46,080 bases of DNA from Solobacterium sp. (GTDB taxonomy: Bacteria > Bacillota_I > Bacilli_A > Erysipelotrichales > Erysipelotrichaceae): contig JAKVJO010000005.1 in assembly GCA_022486935.1 (NCBI GenBank), positions 1-46,080 on the forward strand, written 5' to 3'. The notes below the pieces were generated by a model that saw nothing but the letters and a program-made list of their open reading frames with translations, made no database searches and was not told where the DNA came from. Within the stretch, counting starts at the first letter, position 1. Every line of letters starts with the position of its first letter. A program made the position numbers and the translations under genes. Shown piece by piece: positions 23,624-32,142 of this stretch.

Positions 23624-24550
23624 ATGAGTGAAACTGTTACGAAAATGCCTGCAAAGGTAAAGGCCTCCAATGGGGAGAAGTCAACCTGGACAGTATACAA
23701 GACCGTATCGGTCATTGTACTGGTCATCCTGGCAATTCTCTTCGCGTTTCCGCTGTATTGGATCATTACCGGTTCATTCAAGTCCATGCAGGAAATCAAC
23801 TCCACAACGCCGGTCTGGTGGCCGACCCAGTGGGTGCTGACCAACTACCAGAAACTGTTCTCCAAGCGTTCTGCCCCGCTGTTTGAAATCTTCGGAATTG
23901 TCGGACCGACCGTTCCGGGAGCGATCAGATGGCTGGTCAATACCGTATTCATGGCGGTGGTATCCATGGTCCTGACCTGCATTACTGCTACTATGGCAGG
24001 CTATGCACTGGCCAAGAAACGGTTTGTAGGAAGAGGCGTTATCTTCAGCCTGATCGTCTGTGCCATGGCACTGCCGAAACAGGTTATCCTGATTCCGCTG
24101 ATCAAGGAAATCTCTGCCCTGGGTCTGTATGACAGTCTGTGGGCGGTGATCTTCCCGACCGTCGGCTGGCCGTTCGGTGTCTTCCTGATGAAGCAGTTCT
24201 CTGAAGGCATTCCGAATGAACTGCTGGACGCTGCCAAGATTGACGGCGCCGGCGAACTGCGCACCTTCAACCAGATTGTTGTTCCGATGATCAAGCCGGG
24301 TATCGGTGCACTTGCCATCTTTACCTTCATCAACAGCTGGAATGATTACTTCATGCAGCTGATCATGCTGACCAGCAGTAAGAATCTGACCATCTCGCTT
24401 GGTATTGCTACCATGCAGGCAGAGAACTCCACTGACTATGGTCTGATCATGGCCGGTGCTGCGCTTGCCGCAGTTCCGATTATCGTTGTATTCCTGATTT
24501 TCCAGAAGTACTTCACCAAGGGAATCACCATGGGTGCAGTCAAAGGATAA
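23624..24550 (+). CDS. ABC transporter permease (MalG type), sialic acid operon
   Basis: A 308-aa partner permease. After a basic N-terminus the first membrane segment is VSVIVLVILAILFAFPLYWII. The EAA loop reads LLDAAKIDGAGELRTFNQIVVPMIKPG, and the C-terminus FTKGITMGAVKG is the usual MalG-group ending. AAGGGGGC lies before the ATG. nanA begins 27 nt after the stop. Confidence 0.92.
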   Translation: MSETVTKMPAKVKASNGEKSTWTVYKTVSVIVLVILAILFAFPLYWIITGSFKSMQEINSTTPVWWPTQWVLTNYQKLFSKRSAPLFEIFGIVGPTVPGAIRWLVNTVFMAVVSMVLTCITATMAGYALAKKRFVGRGVIFSLIVCAMALPKQVILIPLIKEISALGLYDSLWAVIFPTVGWPFGVFLMKQFSEGIPNELLDAAKIDGAGELRTFNQIVVPMIKPGIGALAIFTFINSWNDYFMQLIMLTSSKNLTISLGIATMQAENSTDYGLIMAGAALAAVPIIVVFLIFQKYFTKGITMGAVKG

Positions 24551-24577
24551 TGCTTCGCCAATAGAAAGGAATCATAT

Positions 24578-25483
24578 ATGGATCATACAAAGTTTGAAGG
24601 CATCATTCCGGCATTTTATGCCTGCTATGATGATGAGGGAAATCTTTCGGAAGAACGTGTCAGGGGACTGGCCCGCTATCTTCTGAACAAGGGAGTCAAA
24701 GGTGTCTATGTAGGCGGCTCATCCGGTGAATGCATCTACCAGAGTGTGGCAGAGCGCAAACTTGTACTGGAAGCGGTCATGAAAGAAGTCGGCGGCAAGC
24801 TTACCGTCATTGCCCACGTTGCCTGCAACAATACCAAGGACAGCTGCGAACTGGCTGCCCATTCAGAGTCACTGCACGTTGATGCCATCGCATCTATTCC
24901 GCCGATTTATTTCCATCTTCCGGCTGATGCAGTTGCGGGCTACTGGAATGATATTTCCGCAGCAGCACCGCATACACCGTTTGTGATTTACAACATTCCG
25001 CAGCTGGCCGGAACCGCATTGAGCCTGCCGCTTCTGAAGACCATGAAACAGAATCCGAACCTGCTCGGAGTCAAGAATTCCTCCATGCCGGTACAGGATA
25101 TCCAGATGTGGCGCGATGAAGACGTGTTCGTATTCAACGGACCGGATGAGCAGCTGCTCTCAGGTCTTGCGGCCGGTGCAGGAGCCGGAATCGGCGGCAC
25201 TTATGCGGCAATGCCGGAGCTCTTCCTTGCCATCTTCAAGTGCTACCACGAGGGGGATATGGCAAAGGGCAGACTCATCCAGAATGAAGCCTGCCGGATT
25301 ATCTACAAGGCATGCAGTTCTGACTGCAATATGTACGCTGTACTGAAAGAAGTCATCCGTATCCAGGGCGGACCGGACTGCGGAGATGTACGCAAGCCGC
25401 TGATCGGCCTCACTGAATGCGGTAAGAAAGTGGCACAGGAGACTGCGGATATGATCGCCGCAGCGATCAGGGATCTCTTATGA
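24578..25483 (+). CDS. nanA: N-acetylneuraminate lyase
   Basis: A 301-aa class I aldolase of the DHDPS/NAL family that splits N-acetylneuraminate into ManNAc and pyruvate (EC 4.1.3.3). The pyruvate-carboxylate motif is GGSSGE (about 47-52), the catalytic Tyr lies in VIYNIPQLAG and the Schiff-base Lys in LLGVKNSSMP. The sialic-acid branch is supported by the neighbouring importer, nanQ and nanE/nanK. AGAAAGGAATCATAT precedes the ATG. Its TGA overlaps the ATG of the next gene. Confidence 0.96.
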   Translation: MDHTKFEGIIPAFYACYDDEGNLSEERVRGLARYLLNKGVKGVYVGGSSGECIYQSVAERKLVLEAVMKEVGGKLTVIAHVACNNTKDSCELAAHSESLHVDAIASIPPIYFHLPADAVAGYWNDISAAAPHTPFVIYNIPQLAGTALSLPLLKTMKQNPNLLGVKNSSMPVQDIQMWRDEDVFVFNGPDEQLLSGLAAGAGAGIGGTYAAMPELFLAIFKCYHEGDMAKGRLIQNEACRIIYKACSSDCNMYAVLKEVIRIQGGPDCGDVRKPLIGLTECGKKVAQETADMIAAAIRDLL

Positions 25484-25932
25484 TCTTTGACCGTATCAGT
25501 CATCGTGACTGCTATGAAACTATTCCCGGACTGAAAGAGATCCTGGATACCATGGCAGAAATCCACAAGGATAACATGCCAAAGGAACCGATTCAGATTG
25601 ATGGAGCCAACTCCTTCATCAACCCGGCATCCATCATCACCAGACCCGTCAATCTCTGCCGCTATGAGGCGCATCGTCAGTATGCCGATGTTCACTATAT
25701 CATTGAGGGCACGGAAGAAATCATTGTCAGCGATCTCAGTGAAGTTACTGAAATCGAAGTGTTCTCAAAAGATAAAGACATTGGCTTCTATGAAGGGGAC
25801 CAGGGTACTGTCTGTATCCTGAAACCGGGTGACTTCCTGGTATGTTTCCCGCAGGATGCACACAAGGTTGCAGTCGCACCTTCTGCCTGCAGCGATGTGC
25901 TGAAACTGGTCGGAAAACTGAGAGTCGGATAA
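25480..25932 (+). CDS. nanQ: YhcH/YjgK/YiaL family protein, probable N-acetylneuraminate anomerase
   Basis: A 150-aa cupin-fold protein of the YhcH family. It carries the conserved EAHRQYADVHYIIEGTEEI with metal-binding His and Glu residues, FYEGDQGTVCILKPGDFLVCFPQDAHKV, and a C-terminal VLKLVGKLRVG. Members open or interconvert sialic acid anomers so that the lyase gets its preferred form. Four-base ATGA overlap with nanA means coupled translation. A terminator follows, so it ends the operon. Confidence 0.92.
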   Translation: MIFDRISHRDCYETIPGLKEILDTMAEIHKDNMPKEPIQIDGANSFINPASIITRPVNLCRYEAHRQYADVHYIIEGTEEIIVSDLSEVTEIEVFSKDKDIGFYEGDQGTVCILKPGDFLVCFPQDAHKVAVAPSACSDVLKLVGKLRVG

Positions 25933-25939
25933 CCAACAG

Positions 25940-25973
25940 AAAGCTCATATCGAAGAATGATATGGGCTTTTAT
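25940..25973 (+). terminator. Terminator of the sialic acid operon
   Basis: AAAGCTCATATC pairs with GATATGGGCTTT (one G-T pair) around a 7-nt loop, followed by TTAT. Confidence 0.8.
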
Positions 25974-26044
25974 CATGGCATAAAGAAAACTCATCTGTAT
26001 TCGGGGAGGGGTCCTTCAGCAGGTGAGTTTTCGACGGGAATCAA

Positions 26045-28135
26045 TTATAGGCTGAACAGCATTTCTTCGTAGCTTGGTACTTTGTAATACTCTGTAGATG
26101 CGATCTTCTCATAGGTATCGATGTAGCTGCGGATCTTCATCATGGCAGGGCATACCTTGTCATAGACTGCTTTGCCGCGGGCCATATCAGCCGGCATCTT
26201 CGATACCGTTCCATCGATCTTCTCGAGTTCGCCGCAGGCTCCGTAGAGCTGGTCAATCAGTTCAGAGATCTGGCTGATTCTGGAAGTGACAAACTTCGGT
26301 GCCTTGTCTCCGGCTGCTGCAGCAACCTCGGCGTAGAACTTCAGTTCGGCACTCATAGCCGGAAGGATATCTTCCCTGACGCACTTGAGCAGAACCTTGA
26401 CTTCAATGCCGACAGTCTTGATGTACTGTTCAATATAGATGGTACGGCGTGCCGCAAGTTCAACCTTGCTGTAGACACCGAGATCAGTGAACATCTTGAT
26501 GACTTTCGGATCATCAAATGCTTCATAGCTTTCAACAGAAGAACGGATGTTCGGCAGTCCTCTTCTGGCAGCTTCTTTCAGCCAGTCTTCGGAATAGCCA
26601 TCACCTGAGAACAGGACACGCTTGTGCTTCTTGATGATGTCGCGGCAGATATCCATTGCCTTGGAGCGGATGTCCTGCAGATACTTCAGGCCTTCCAGTT
26701 CAGCGGCAATCTCATTGAGGGTATCAGCCATGATGGAATCAAGGATGACATTGACAAGAGAAGCAGACATCGAGGAACCGAGCATACGGAACTCGAACTT
26801 GTTGCCGGTAAAGGCGACAGGGGAAGTACGGTTGCGGTCGGTATTGTCATGCGGCAGATAAGCAAGTCCGCTGATCGGTGAGAACTCTACCTTGGCACTT
26901 TCTTCCTTCTCCGGTACCTTCTCTGATACAAGGCCGTTCAGGATGCCTTCTACATACTTGCCAAGATAAATGGAGATGATGGCAGGAGGTGCTTCAGAAG
27001 CGCCAAGACGGAAGTCGTTGCCCGGGCAGGCAGCCCCCATACGGAGCAGTTCCGGATAGGTATCTACAGCCTTGATGAAGGCACAGACGAATACCAGGAA
27101 GCGGACATTCTCAGCCGGTTTCTCACCCGGTGCGAACAGGTCCTGACCGTTGTCGGTCATGATGGAATAGTTGTTGTGCTTGCCGGAACCGTTGACACCG
27201 TCAAACGGCTTCTCATGGAGCAGGCAGGCCAGATCATGTTTCTCAGCAGTCTTGCGGAGTACATCCATGACCAGCTGGTTCTGATCGGTTGCGACATTGG
27301 CATTTGCATATACAGATGCCAGTTCGAACTGACCCGGAGCGACTTCATTGTGCTCGGTCTTGGCATAGATGCCAAGCTTCCAGAGCTCATGGTCAACTTC
27401 TGTCATGAAGGCATCAACACGCGGAGGAATTGAACCGAAGTAATGATCTTCCAGTTCCTGTCCTTTCGGGGCAGCGGAGCCAAACAGTGTTCTGCCGGTC
27501 AGCTTCAGGTCTCTGCGATTTTCATAGTACTTCTTGTCAATCAGGAAGTATTCCTGTTCCAGACCGACAACCGGTGAGCAGGATTTGACATCCTTGTCGC
27601 CGAATAAATTTACGATCCTGGTTGCTGCAGTGCTCAGTGATTTGATCGAGCGGAGCAGCGGATCTTTCTTATCAAGGGATTCACCGTTATAGGATACGAA
27701 GATGGTCGGAATGCAGAGTACATTCTCACGGACAAATACCGGAGAAGTAACATCCCAGTAGGTATAGCCGCGGGCTTCAAATGTTGCACGCAGACCGCCG
27801 CTCGGGAAGGAAGACGCATCCGGCTCACCTTTGATCAGTGACTTGCCGGAGAAATGCGTGATCGGCTGTCCGTCAGCTCCCGGGTCAATGAAGGAGTCAT
27901 GTTTCTCTGCAGTATTGCCGGTCATTGGCTGGAACCAGTGTGTGTAATGCGTTGCACCTTTTTCCAGCGCCCAGCGTTTCATTGCATGGGCAATGGCATC
28001 GGCAGTAGTTCGGTCGAGTGAATATTCATTGGCGACTGTTTTCTTCCAGGAGAGGTATACCGGACGCGGCAAGCGTTCAGCCATCTCTTTTTCGCCGAAG
28101 ACCATGGAACCAAAATCTTCGAATGGAGCTTCCAT
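26045..28135 (-). CDS. glnN: Glutamine synthetase type III
   Basis: A 696-aa enzyme making glutamine from glutamate, ammonia and ATP (EC 6.3.1.2). Length and motifs fit GSIII rather than the 440-470-aa type I. Visible are PTIFVSYNGESLDKK, the metal/glutamate-binding GLEQEYFLID, EVDHELWKLGIYAKTEHNEVAPGQFE, and the ATP-site stretch GSGKHNNYSI. The conserved C-terminal TVGIEVKVLLKCVREDILPAM region of the family is also present. The track ORF starts 16 codons earlier, but GGGGGATCACTCAT positions the ribosome at MEAPFEDFG (28135). A near-consensus promoter lies upstream. Monocistronic. Nitrogen control is likely but no known site was recognised. Confidence 0.95.
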   Translation of the reverse strand: MEAPFEDFGSMVFGEKEMAERLPRPVYLSWKKTVANEYSLDRTTADAIAHAMKRWALEKGATHYTHWFQPMTGNTAEKHDSFIDPGADGQPITHFSGKSLIKGEPDASSFPSGGLRATFEARGYTYWDVTSPVFVRENVLCIPTIFVSYNGESLDKKDPLLRSIKSLSTAATRIVNLFGDKDVKSCSPVVGLEQEYFLIDKKYYENRRDLKLTGRTLFGSAAPKGQELEDHYFGSIPPRVDAFMTEVDHELWKLGIYAKTEHNEVAPGQFELASVYANANVATDQNQLVMDVLRKTAEKHDLACLLHEKPFDGVNGSGKHNNYSIMTDNGQDLFAPGEKPAENVRFLVFVCAFIKAVDTYPELLRMGAACPGNDFRLGASEAPPAIISIYLGKYVEGILNGLVSEKVPEKEESAKVEFSPISGLAYLPHDNTDRNRTSPVAFTGNKFEFRMLGSSMSASLVNVILDSIMADTLNEIAAELEGLKYLQDIRSKAMDICRDIIKKHKRVLFSGDGYSEDWLKEAARRGLPNIRSSVESYEAFDDPKVIKMFTDLGVYSKVELAARRTIYIEQYIKTVGIEVKVLLKCVREDILPAMSAELKFYAEVAAAAGDKAPKFVTSRISQISELIDQLYGACGELEKIDGTVSKMPADMARGKAVYDKVCPAMMKIRSYIDTYEKIASTEYYKVPSYEEMLFSL

Positions 28136-28163
28136 ATGAGTGATCCCCCTTTTCATACCGACT

Positions 28164-28192
28164 ATTAAAATCCCACAAGCCATTCAAGTCAA
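28164..28192 (-). promoter_or_regulatory. Sigma-A promoter of glnN
   Basis: Minus strand TTGACT (5 of 6), 17-bp spacer, TTTAAT (5 of 6), about 28 nt before the start codon. Confidence 0.7.
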
Positions 28193-28212
28193 TTGAAAAA
28201 TCGAAGAAAATG

Positions 28213-28226
28213 CAGAAATATTTCTG
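28213..28226. promoter_or_regulatory. Palindrome upstream of the glnN promoter
   Basis: CAGAAATATTTCTG is a perfect 7+7 inverted repeat about 20 bp upstream of the -35 box. A CAGAAAT half-site recurs near 28255. It may be an activator or repressor site; the factor is unknown. The rest of 28227-28313 is AT-rich with no gene seen. Confidence 0.35.
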
Positions 28227-28313
28227 AAATTGCGTAAGAAAATGAAAAATATATCAGAAATCCGACAAATAATCCGAAGTTCAGTTGAAAATTCGGAATT
28301 GTAAGCACATACA

Positions 28314-28344
28314 GAAAGAAAAAGGAATCCGGCAGGGGATTCCT
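28314..28344 (-). terminator. Terminator of the prepilin gene
   Basis: Minus strand AGGAATCC pairs with GGATTCCT across CCTGCC and is followed by TTTTCTTTC. Confidence 0.85.
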
Positions 28345-28360
28345 CTGATCATACTTGAGA

Positions 28361-29182
28361 CTATTTCACTGCAACCCAGTTGCCAGTGTTCGCAACAGGC
28401 TTGTTCCATTTATTCATCGTATATGCTTGAGCAAGCACAATATAACTGTCTCCCGTTTGAACGATCGTTCCGGCCGGAACTGTTTTCCCATTAAACTCAT
28501 TGAAGCAGTCCTCCGGCGTTGCATAGATTTTGGTATCCGCCGTCAGTTTCTCGACATTTCCAGCAAAAACCCCACTGTTGTATGAGGTGGCCAATACGGT
28601 ATTTCTATGATCGCCGCTGTAATAGTCTGTATGAGTATAGAAGAGATATTTCTGGTCTCCTTCACTGACCACAGTTCCATAAGATACTTTCACTCCATAT
28701 TGTCCGTCGGCGGCTAAAGTTGACCATTGCTTACCTTCAATATCCAGGATGGATATGGCACCGGGAGTGTCTGTTGCTTCGGCATTGTCACTGCCCAGCA
28801 CCCATGCACAGGAGTGAGTGCCATCTGCAGAGAAGGTGACTTGTACGATCTGATCCAGGGGAATGCCAGATGCTTTGTCATCTTTGAGATCTGTTGTTGA
28901 CTTGCCATATCCTGCAAAGGACTTTGCAGCATCTGCGTCTGTTGATACTGTACCGCTTTCCGCATCATAGTAGTAGACAGCACCGCCTGTTGGCGTATCA
29001 GACAGATACTGTGCGGAGGCTGCGGCTTTGGCACTGCGTACATTGGCCATGTCTGTAGAAGCTTTGGCTTTTGTCAGCTGAGCGGTGAAGATTGGAATGG
29101 ATACGGCAACGAGTACTGCAATGATGGCGACTACAACAAGCAGTTCTGCCAGAGTGAACCCTTTATTTTGTCTGCTTTTCAT
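28361..29182 (-). CDS. Type IV pilin-like protein (prepilin N-terminal methylation motif), possible carbohydrate-binding tail
   Basis: A 273-aa class III signal-peptide protein. MKSRQNKGFTLAELLVVVAIIAVLVAVSIP has the prepilin peptidase site after Gly8, Glu at position +5 of the mature protein and the hydrophobic pilin helix. The middle is a globular, Asp/Thr-rich domain. The last 45 residues (GTIVQTGDSYIVLAQAYT, then P...NTGNWVAVK) look like a CBM5/12-type chitin/sugar-binding module, an inference from residue spacing. The track start 42 codons upstream runs through the promoter. No assembly ATPase or prepilin peptidase lies beside it. No strong ribosome site: a -10-like GACAAT is 7 nt from the ATG. 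Confidence 0.82.
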   Translation of the reverse strand: MKSRQNKGFTLAELLVVVAIIAVLVAVSIPIFTAQLTKAKASTDMANVRSAKAAASAQYLSDTPTGGAVYYYDAESGTVSTDADAAKSFAGYGKSTTDLKDDKASGIPLDQIVQVTFSADGTHSCAWVLGSDNAEATDTPGAISILDIEGKQWSTLAADGQYGVKVSYGTVVSEGDQKYLFYTHTDYYSGDHRNTVLATSYNSGVFAGNVEKLTADTKIYATPEDCFNEFNGKTVPAGTIVQTGDSYIVLAQAYTMNKWNKPVANTGNWVAVK

Positions 29183-29189
29183 GGAAGCA

Positions 29190-29218
29190 ATTGTCCTATG
29201 ATTAGTTTCCTCAGTCAA
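29190..29218 (-). promoter_or_regulatory. Promoter of the prepilin gene
   Basis: Minus strand TTGACT, 17-bp spacer, GACAAT (4 of 6). The -10 ends 7 nt before the ATG, so the message would be nearly leaderless. Confidence 0.5.
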
Positions 29219-29265
29219 CAAAAAGTGCGCCAATATATATGATTCTGGTGTTGGATACAGGGTAT

Positions 29266-29294
29266 ATGAAAAGGAACCCAGGTGATGGATTCCT
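29266..29294 (-). terminator. Terminator of the NifU-domain operon
   Basis: Minus strand GGAATCC pairs with GGGTTCC (one G-T pair) and is followed by TTTTCATA. Confidence 0.8.
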
Positions 29295-29304
29295 CTAGTT
29301 CTGA

Positions 29305-29664
29305 TCAATAGTAGGAGTAGTTGCCGCCGTTGTTGTCGTAGGCAGTGCCATCAAGACCGTTGGTCTCCTGTGCTTCCATGATGACCTGTTTGACTTCCGG
29401 GATCTCATCAATGAGAATTGCCTGAACGCCATCGGAGATATCCTGGCTGGCCATGACACAGCCTGCACATGCACCGACCATCCGTACTGTAACAACACCG
29501 TCTTTATAATCAACTAACTGCAGATCGCCGCCATCCTGCTGGATGTAGGGACGGATCTTGTTGATGGAAGCTTCGATGCGCTCCAGTAAATCTGACGGGA
29601 TTGGTTCTTTTGCGGCAGTTGGCTCTGCTGCAGTCTGTTCTGTGGGTTTGGAATTCTCTTCCAT
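29305..29664 (-). CDS. NifU C-terminal domain protein (iron-sulfur scaffold/carrier)
   Basis: A 119-aa protein with one NifU C-terminal domain at about residues 25-95. IRPYIQQDGGDLQLVDYKDG is followed by the cluster-binding CxxC in MVGACAGCVMASQDI. It should bind a [4Fe-4S] or [2Fe-2S] cluster and pass it to apo-proteins in the cytosol. A Pro/Ala-rich head and a Gly/Asn/Tyr-rich tail (NNGGNYSYY) extend the domain. It is the last gene of a three-gene unit with the PAP2 and membrane protein genes, and is followed by a terminator. Confidence 0.92.
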   Translation of the reverse strand: MEENSKPTEQTAAEPTAAKEPIPSDLLERIEASINKIRPYIQQDGGDLQLVDYKDGVVTVRMVGACAGCVMASQDISDGVQAILIDEIPEVKQVIMEAQETNGLDGTAYDNNGGNYSYY

Positions 29665-29683
29665 ATAATGAATGCCTTCTTTC

Positions 29684-30166
29684 CTATGCTTTCATGCCGA
29701 AGTGGAAGATCAGAGCGATGAGTGCGCCGAGGATAATACCGCCGGCACATTCGGTCCATTTATGCCCAAGAACATCCTTGAGTTTAATCTTGTAGATAGG
29801 GTCTTCCAGTTTGACGTCCGACTTTGTCTGTACGTCCTTGATCAATTGTTGCGTAATCTTGATGTTTTGTCCAGAATAATACCTCACGTTGGCAGCGTCG
29901 TAGATGACGATGACAGCCATCGCACAGGTGACAGCGAAGATGGTGGAACTGAAATGTTCCTGAATACCGACGGACAGTGCCAGTGCTGAAACAAGTGCAC
30001 TGTGCGAACTTGGAAATCCGCCGCTGGCTTTGACAAGGGACCAGCGCCACTCATGATGATTGATGTAATAGTACAAAGGCTTCAGCGCCTGAGCCAGCAC
30101 TGCTGAAAGCATTGCGCAGAAGAATGGATACATATTCTTGATCATGGGATAGATTGTAACCCGCAT
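29684..30166 (-). CDS. Divergent PAP2 family membrane protein
   Basis: A 160-aa membrane protein of the divergent PAP2 (YuiD/DUF212) family. It has the signature SGGFPSSHSALVSALALSVG, an ATCAMAVIVIYDAANVRYYSG segment, and the C-terminal GHKWTECAGGIILGALIALI. Members resemble acid phosphatases, but their substrate is unknown. The track start is 12 codons upstream; MRVTIYPMIKNMYPFF at 30166 has GAGG upstream at workable distance. It lies 49 nt after the preceding gene and 19 nt before the NifU-domain gene. Confidence 0.88.
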   Translation of the reverse strand: MRVTIYPMIKNMYPFFCAMLSAVLAQALKPLYYYINHHEWRWSLVKASGGFPSSHSALVSALALSVGIQEHFSSTIFAVTCAMAVIVIYDAANVRYYSGQNIKITQQLIKDVQTKSDVKLEDPIYKIKLKDVLGHKWTECAGGIILGALIALIFHFGMKA

Positions 30167-30215
30167 GGCACGTACCTCGCTTGGAAAATTGTAACACAGC
30201 AAAATGAGAAACTAA

Positions 30216-30758
30216 TCAGGACTTCTTGTTCTTGCGCTGGGCCCGACGCTCAGCAGCAGCCTTCTTGCGTGCTTCTGCTTCAGCCTTTTCTCTTGCGTTC
30301 TGCAGATCCAGGGCACGGCGGTTATATTCTTTTTCAGGCATCTTCTTGTTGAATGCCCGTACCAGCTGTCCGCTGTTGAGCACCGGTTCAAGAATGGTCT
30401 TGTCATCCTTCAGTTCAACCTTCAATACATCAGGCTGACCCTGCTGGCGTTCAATAGACCACTGGATCACATCATCCCAGTAGAAGATCTGACACTGCTC
30501 CGGAAGCTTGGCAGGATAGATGACACAGTAGCCGCCATAGACCTCAATCTGCAGGCGGTTCTTGATGCAGAAGAAGCCGACAGCCGCAAGACCGATCAGT
30601 ACAACTCCAAGAAACCACATGGACCGGATAAAGAGAAAGACAATACCGACAACCAATACAACAATGATGGCATAGTAGGGCTTTGACTGGATCTTCTTTT
30701 CCGGTTTATCTCCTTTTGGGAGATCTTTAATATCAATCAGATTTACAAGTTCGTTCAT
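30216..30758 (-). CDS. Two-helix membrane protein of unknown function with basic coiled-coil tail
   Basis: I do not recognise this 180-aa protein as a named family. It has a charged N-terminus, two adjacent hydrophobic segments (about 29-68: YYAIIVVLVVGIVFLFI and FLGVVLIGLAAVGFF), then a beta-rich part containing YGGYCVIYPAKLPEQCQIFYWDDVIQW. This resembles the bacterial PH-like domains found after paired membrane helices. The last 40 residues are an Ala/Glu/Arg/Lys helix ending RAQRKNKKS. GAGGAATTGAT precedes the ATG. It is the first gene of the unit with the PAP2 and NifU-domain genes. Confidence 0.75.
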   Translation of the reverse strand: MNELVNLIDIKDLPKGDKPEKKIQSKPYYAIIVVLVVGIVFLFIRSMWFLGVVLIGLAAVGFFCIKNRLQIEVYGGYCVIYPAKLPEQCQIFYWDDVIQWSIERQQGQPDVLKVELKDDKTILEPVLNSGQLVRAFNKKMPEKEYNRRALDLQNAREKAEAEARKKAAAERRAQRKNKKS

Positions 30759-30886
30759 ATCAATTCCTCGCTATGTATTATCTCACATACAGGGGTGTTT
30801 CCGATACTCAAACAGGCGTCATTTATACATGTGGCGATCGCTGTACAACAGAATGCAGTATGATGAAACCACGGAGGAGATCAAAC

Positions 30887-32110
30887 ATGGACCGTGTATC
30901 AGAATTTGAGCATCTGCGCTTTGGCATGTTTATCCATTTCGGGCTGTATTCACAGGCTGAAAAAGGGGAATGGGCATGGCTGCTGAATCAGGATATCCGC
31001 AAGGACTATAACCGGCTGTTTGAACAGTTCAACCCGGTGAATCTTGACTGGCATGACATTGTGTCCATGGCAAAACAGGCTGGCTGTAAGTATATTGTAC
31101 TGACAACCCGGCACCATGAAGGATTCTCCCTGTATGATACCCGGGGACTGTCTGACTATGATGTCATGCATACCCCATACGGTCATGACATTGTAAAGGA
31201 CTACGTGACAGAGTGCCGGAAACAGGGGATTGTACCATTTCTCTACCACACAACCCTGGACTGGCAGAACCCGGACTTCAAAGAGAACTTCCCAAAGTAC
31301 CAGCAGTATCTGAGAGACTCAGTCAAAGTACTGTGTCAGAACTACGGCAGACTTGGCGGCTTCTGGTTTGACGGCAACTGGTCCAGAGCAGACGCGGACT
31401 GGGAAGAAGATGCGCTGTATCAGATGATCCGCCAGTATCAGCCAGAAGCCATCCTGACCAATAACTCAGGCCTGCAGGGCAGGGGTATCAGGGGCAATGG
31501 ACTTCTTGATACCGTTACGTTTGAACAGGGCCACCTCGATGAAAAGAATGAAGCAGAAACAGGCAGGCATGTGGCAATGGAAGCCTGTGAAACGATGAAT
31601 CATAACTGGGGTGCAGCAGAGTATGATCTGGACTACCGCACCCCAAGAGATCTGATTGAGATGCTGAACCGGTGCCGCAAGACCCAGGCAAACTACCTGT
31701 TGAATATCGGCCTGAACGGCGATGGCAGCGTACCGATCATGAGCCGTGCACTGCTGCATCAGTTAGGTGTCTGGACCAACTACGCAAAGGATTCTTTCTA
31801 TGATGGCACAATGAGCAAGCTCAAAGGAACAGATGGCGTCTATGCCCTGGATCATGAAGGATATACAGATGTCTACTGCCCGCAGATCGGACTGGCAGAT
31901 ATCAATAACCCAATCATCAAGTCAGATTCATTTGAACCCAATGTCGTACTGAAAGGCCCGCACAGAACAGTCGCGTCCATCCGCTGGCTGGATAACAGCG
32001 AAGCTCTGGAGTTCAAAGAAGACAGCGGCCATATCGGTTTCTATGCCACGCAGTTTCCTTATGGCGTTGATCTTGTAGTGCGCATTGCAAGGATCACCTG
32101 GAAGGCATGA
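30887..32110 (+). CDS. Alpha-L-fucosidase (GH29), cytosolic
   Basis: A 407-aa glycoside hydrolase of family 29. FGMFIHFGLYS opens the barrel, KYIVLTTRHHEGFSLYDT and KGIVPFLYHTTLDWQ-type strands follow, and LGGFWFDGNWSR carries the likely nucleophile Asp. NYLLNIGLNGDGSVP is the typical late-barrel GH29 motif. No signal peptide, so it acts on imported fucosyl-oligosaccharides. GGAGGAGATCAAAC precedes the ATG at 30887, and the 38 extra codons of the track ORF precede this ribosome site. No fucose catabolic genes are beside it. It is convergent with murQ. Linkage preference is not known. Confidence 0.9.
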   Translation: MDRVSEFEHLRFGMFIHFGLYSQAEKGEWAWLLNQDIRKDYNRLFEQFNPVNLDWHDIVSMAKQAGCKYIVLTTRHHEGFSLYDTRGLSDYDVMHTPYGHDIVKDYVTECRKQGIVPFLYHTTLDWQNPDFKENFPKYQQYLRDSVKVLCQNYGRLGGFWFDGNWSRADADWEEDALYQMIRQYQPEAILTNNSGLQGRGIRGNGLLDTVTFEQGHLDEKNEAETGRHVAMEACETMNHNWGAAEYDLDYRTPRDLIEMLNRCRKTQANYLLNIGLNGDGSVPIMSRALLHQLGVWTNYAKDSFYDGTMSKLKGTDGVYALDHEGYTDVYCPQIGLADINNPIIKSDSFEPNVVLKGPHRTVASIRWLDNSEALEFKEDSGHIGFYATQFPYGVDLVVRIARITWKA

Positions 32111-32111
32111 G

Positions 32112-32135
32112 AAAAGGGAGCGTATTCTCCCTTTG
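32112..32135. terminator. Hairpin between the fucosidase gene and murQ
   Basis: AAAGGGAG pairs with CTCCCTTT across CGTATT. It is symmetric and can serve both convergent genes, but the U-run is short. Confidence 0.65.
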
Positions 32136-32142
32136 GTCTGGT

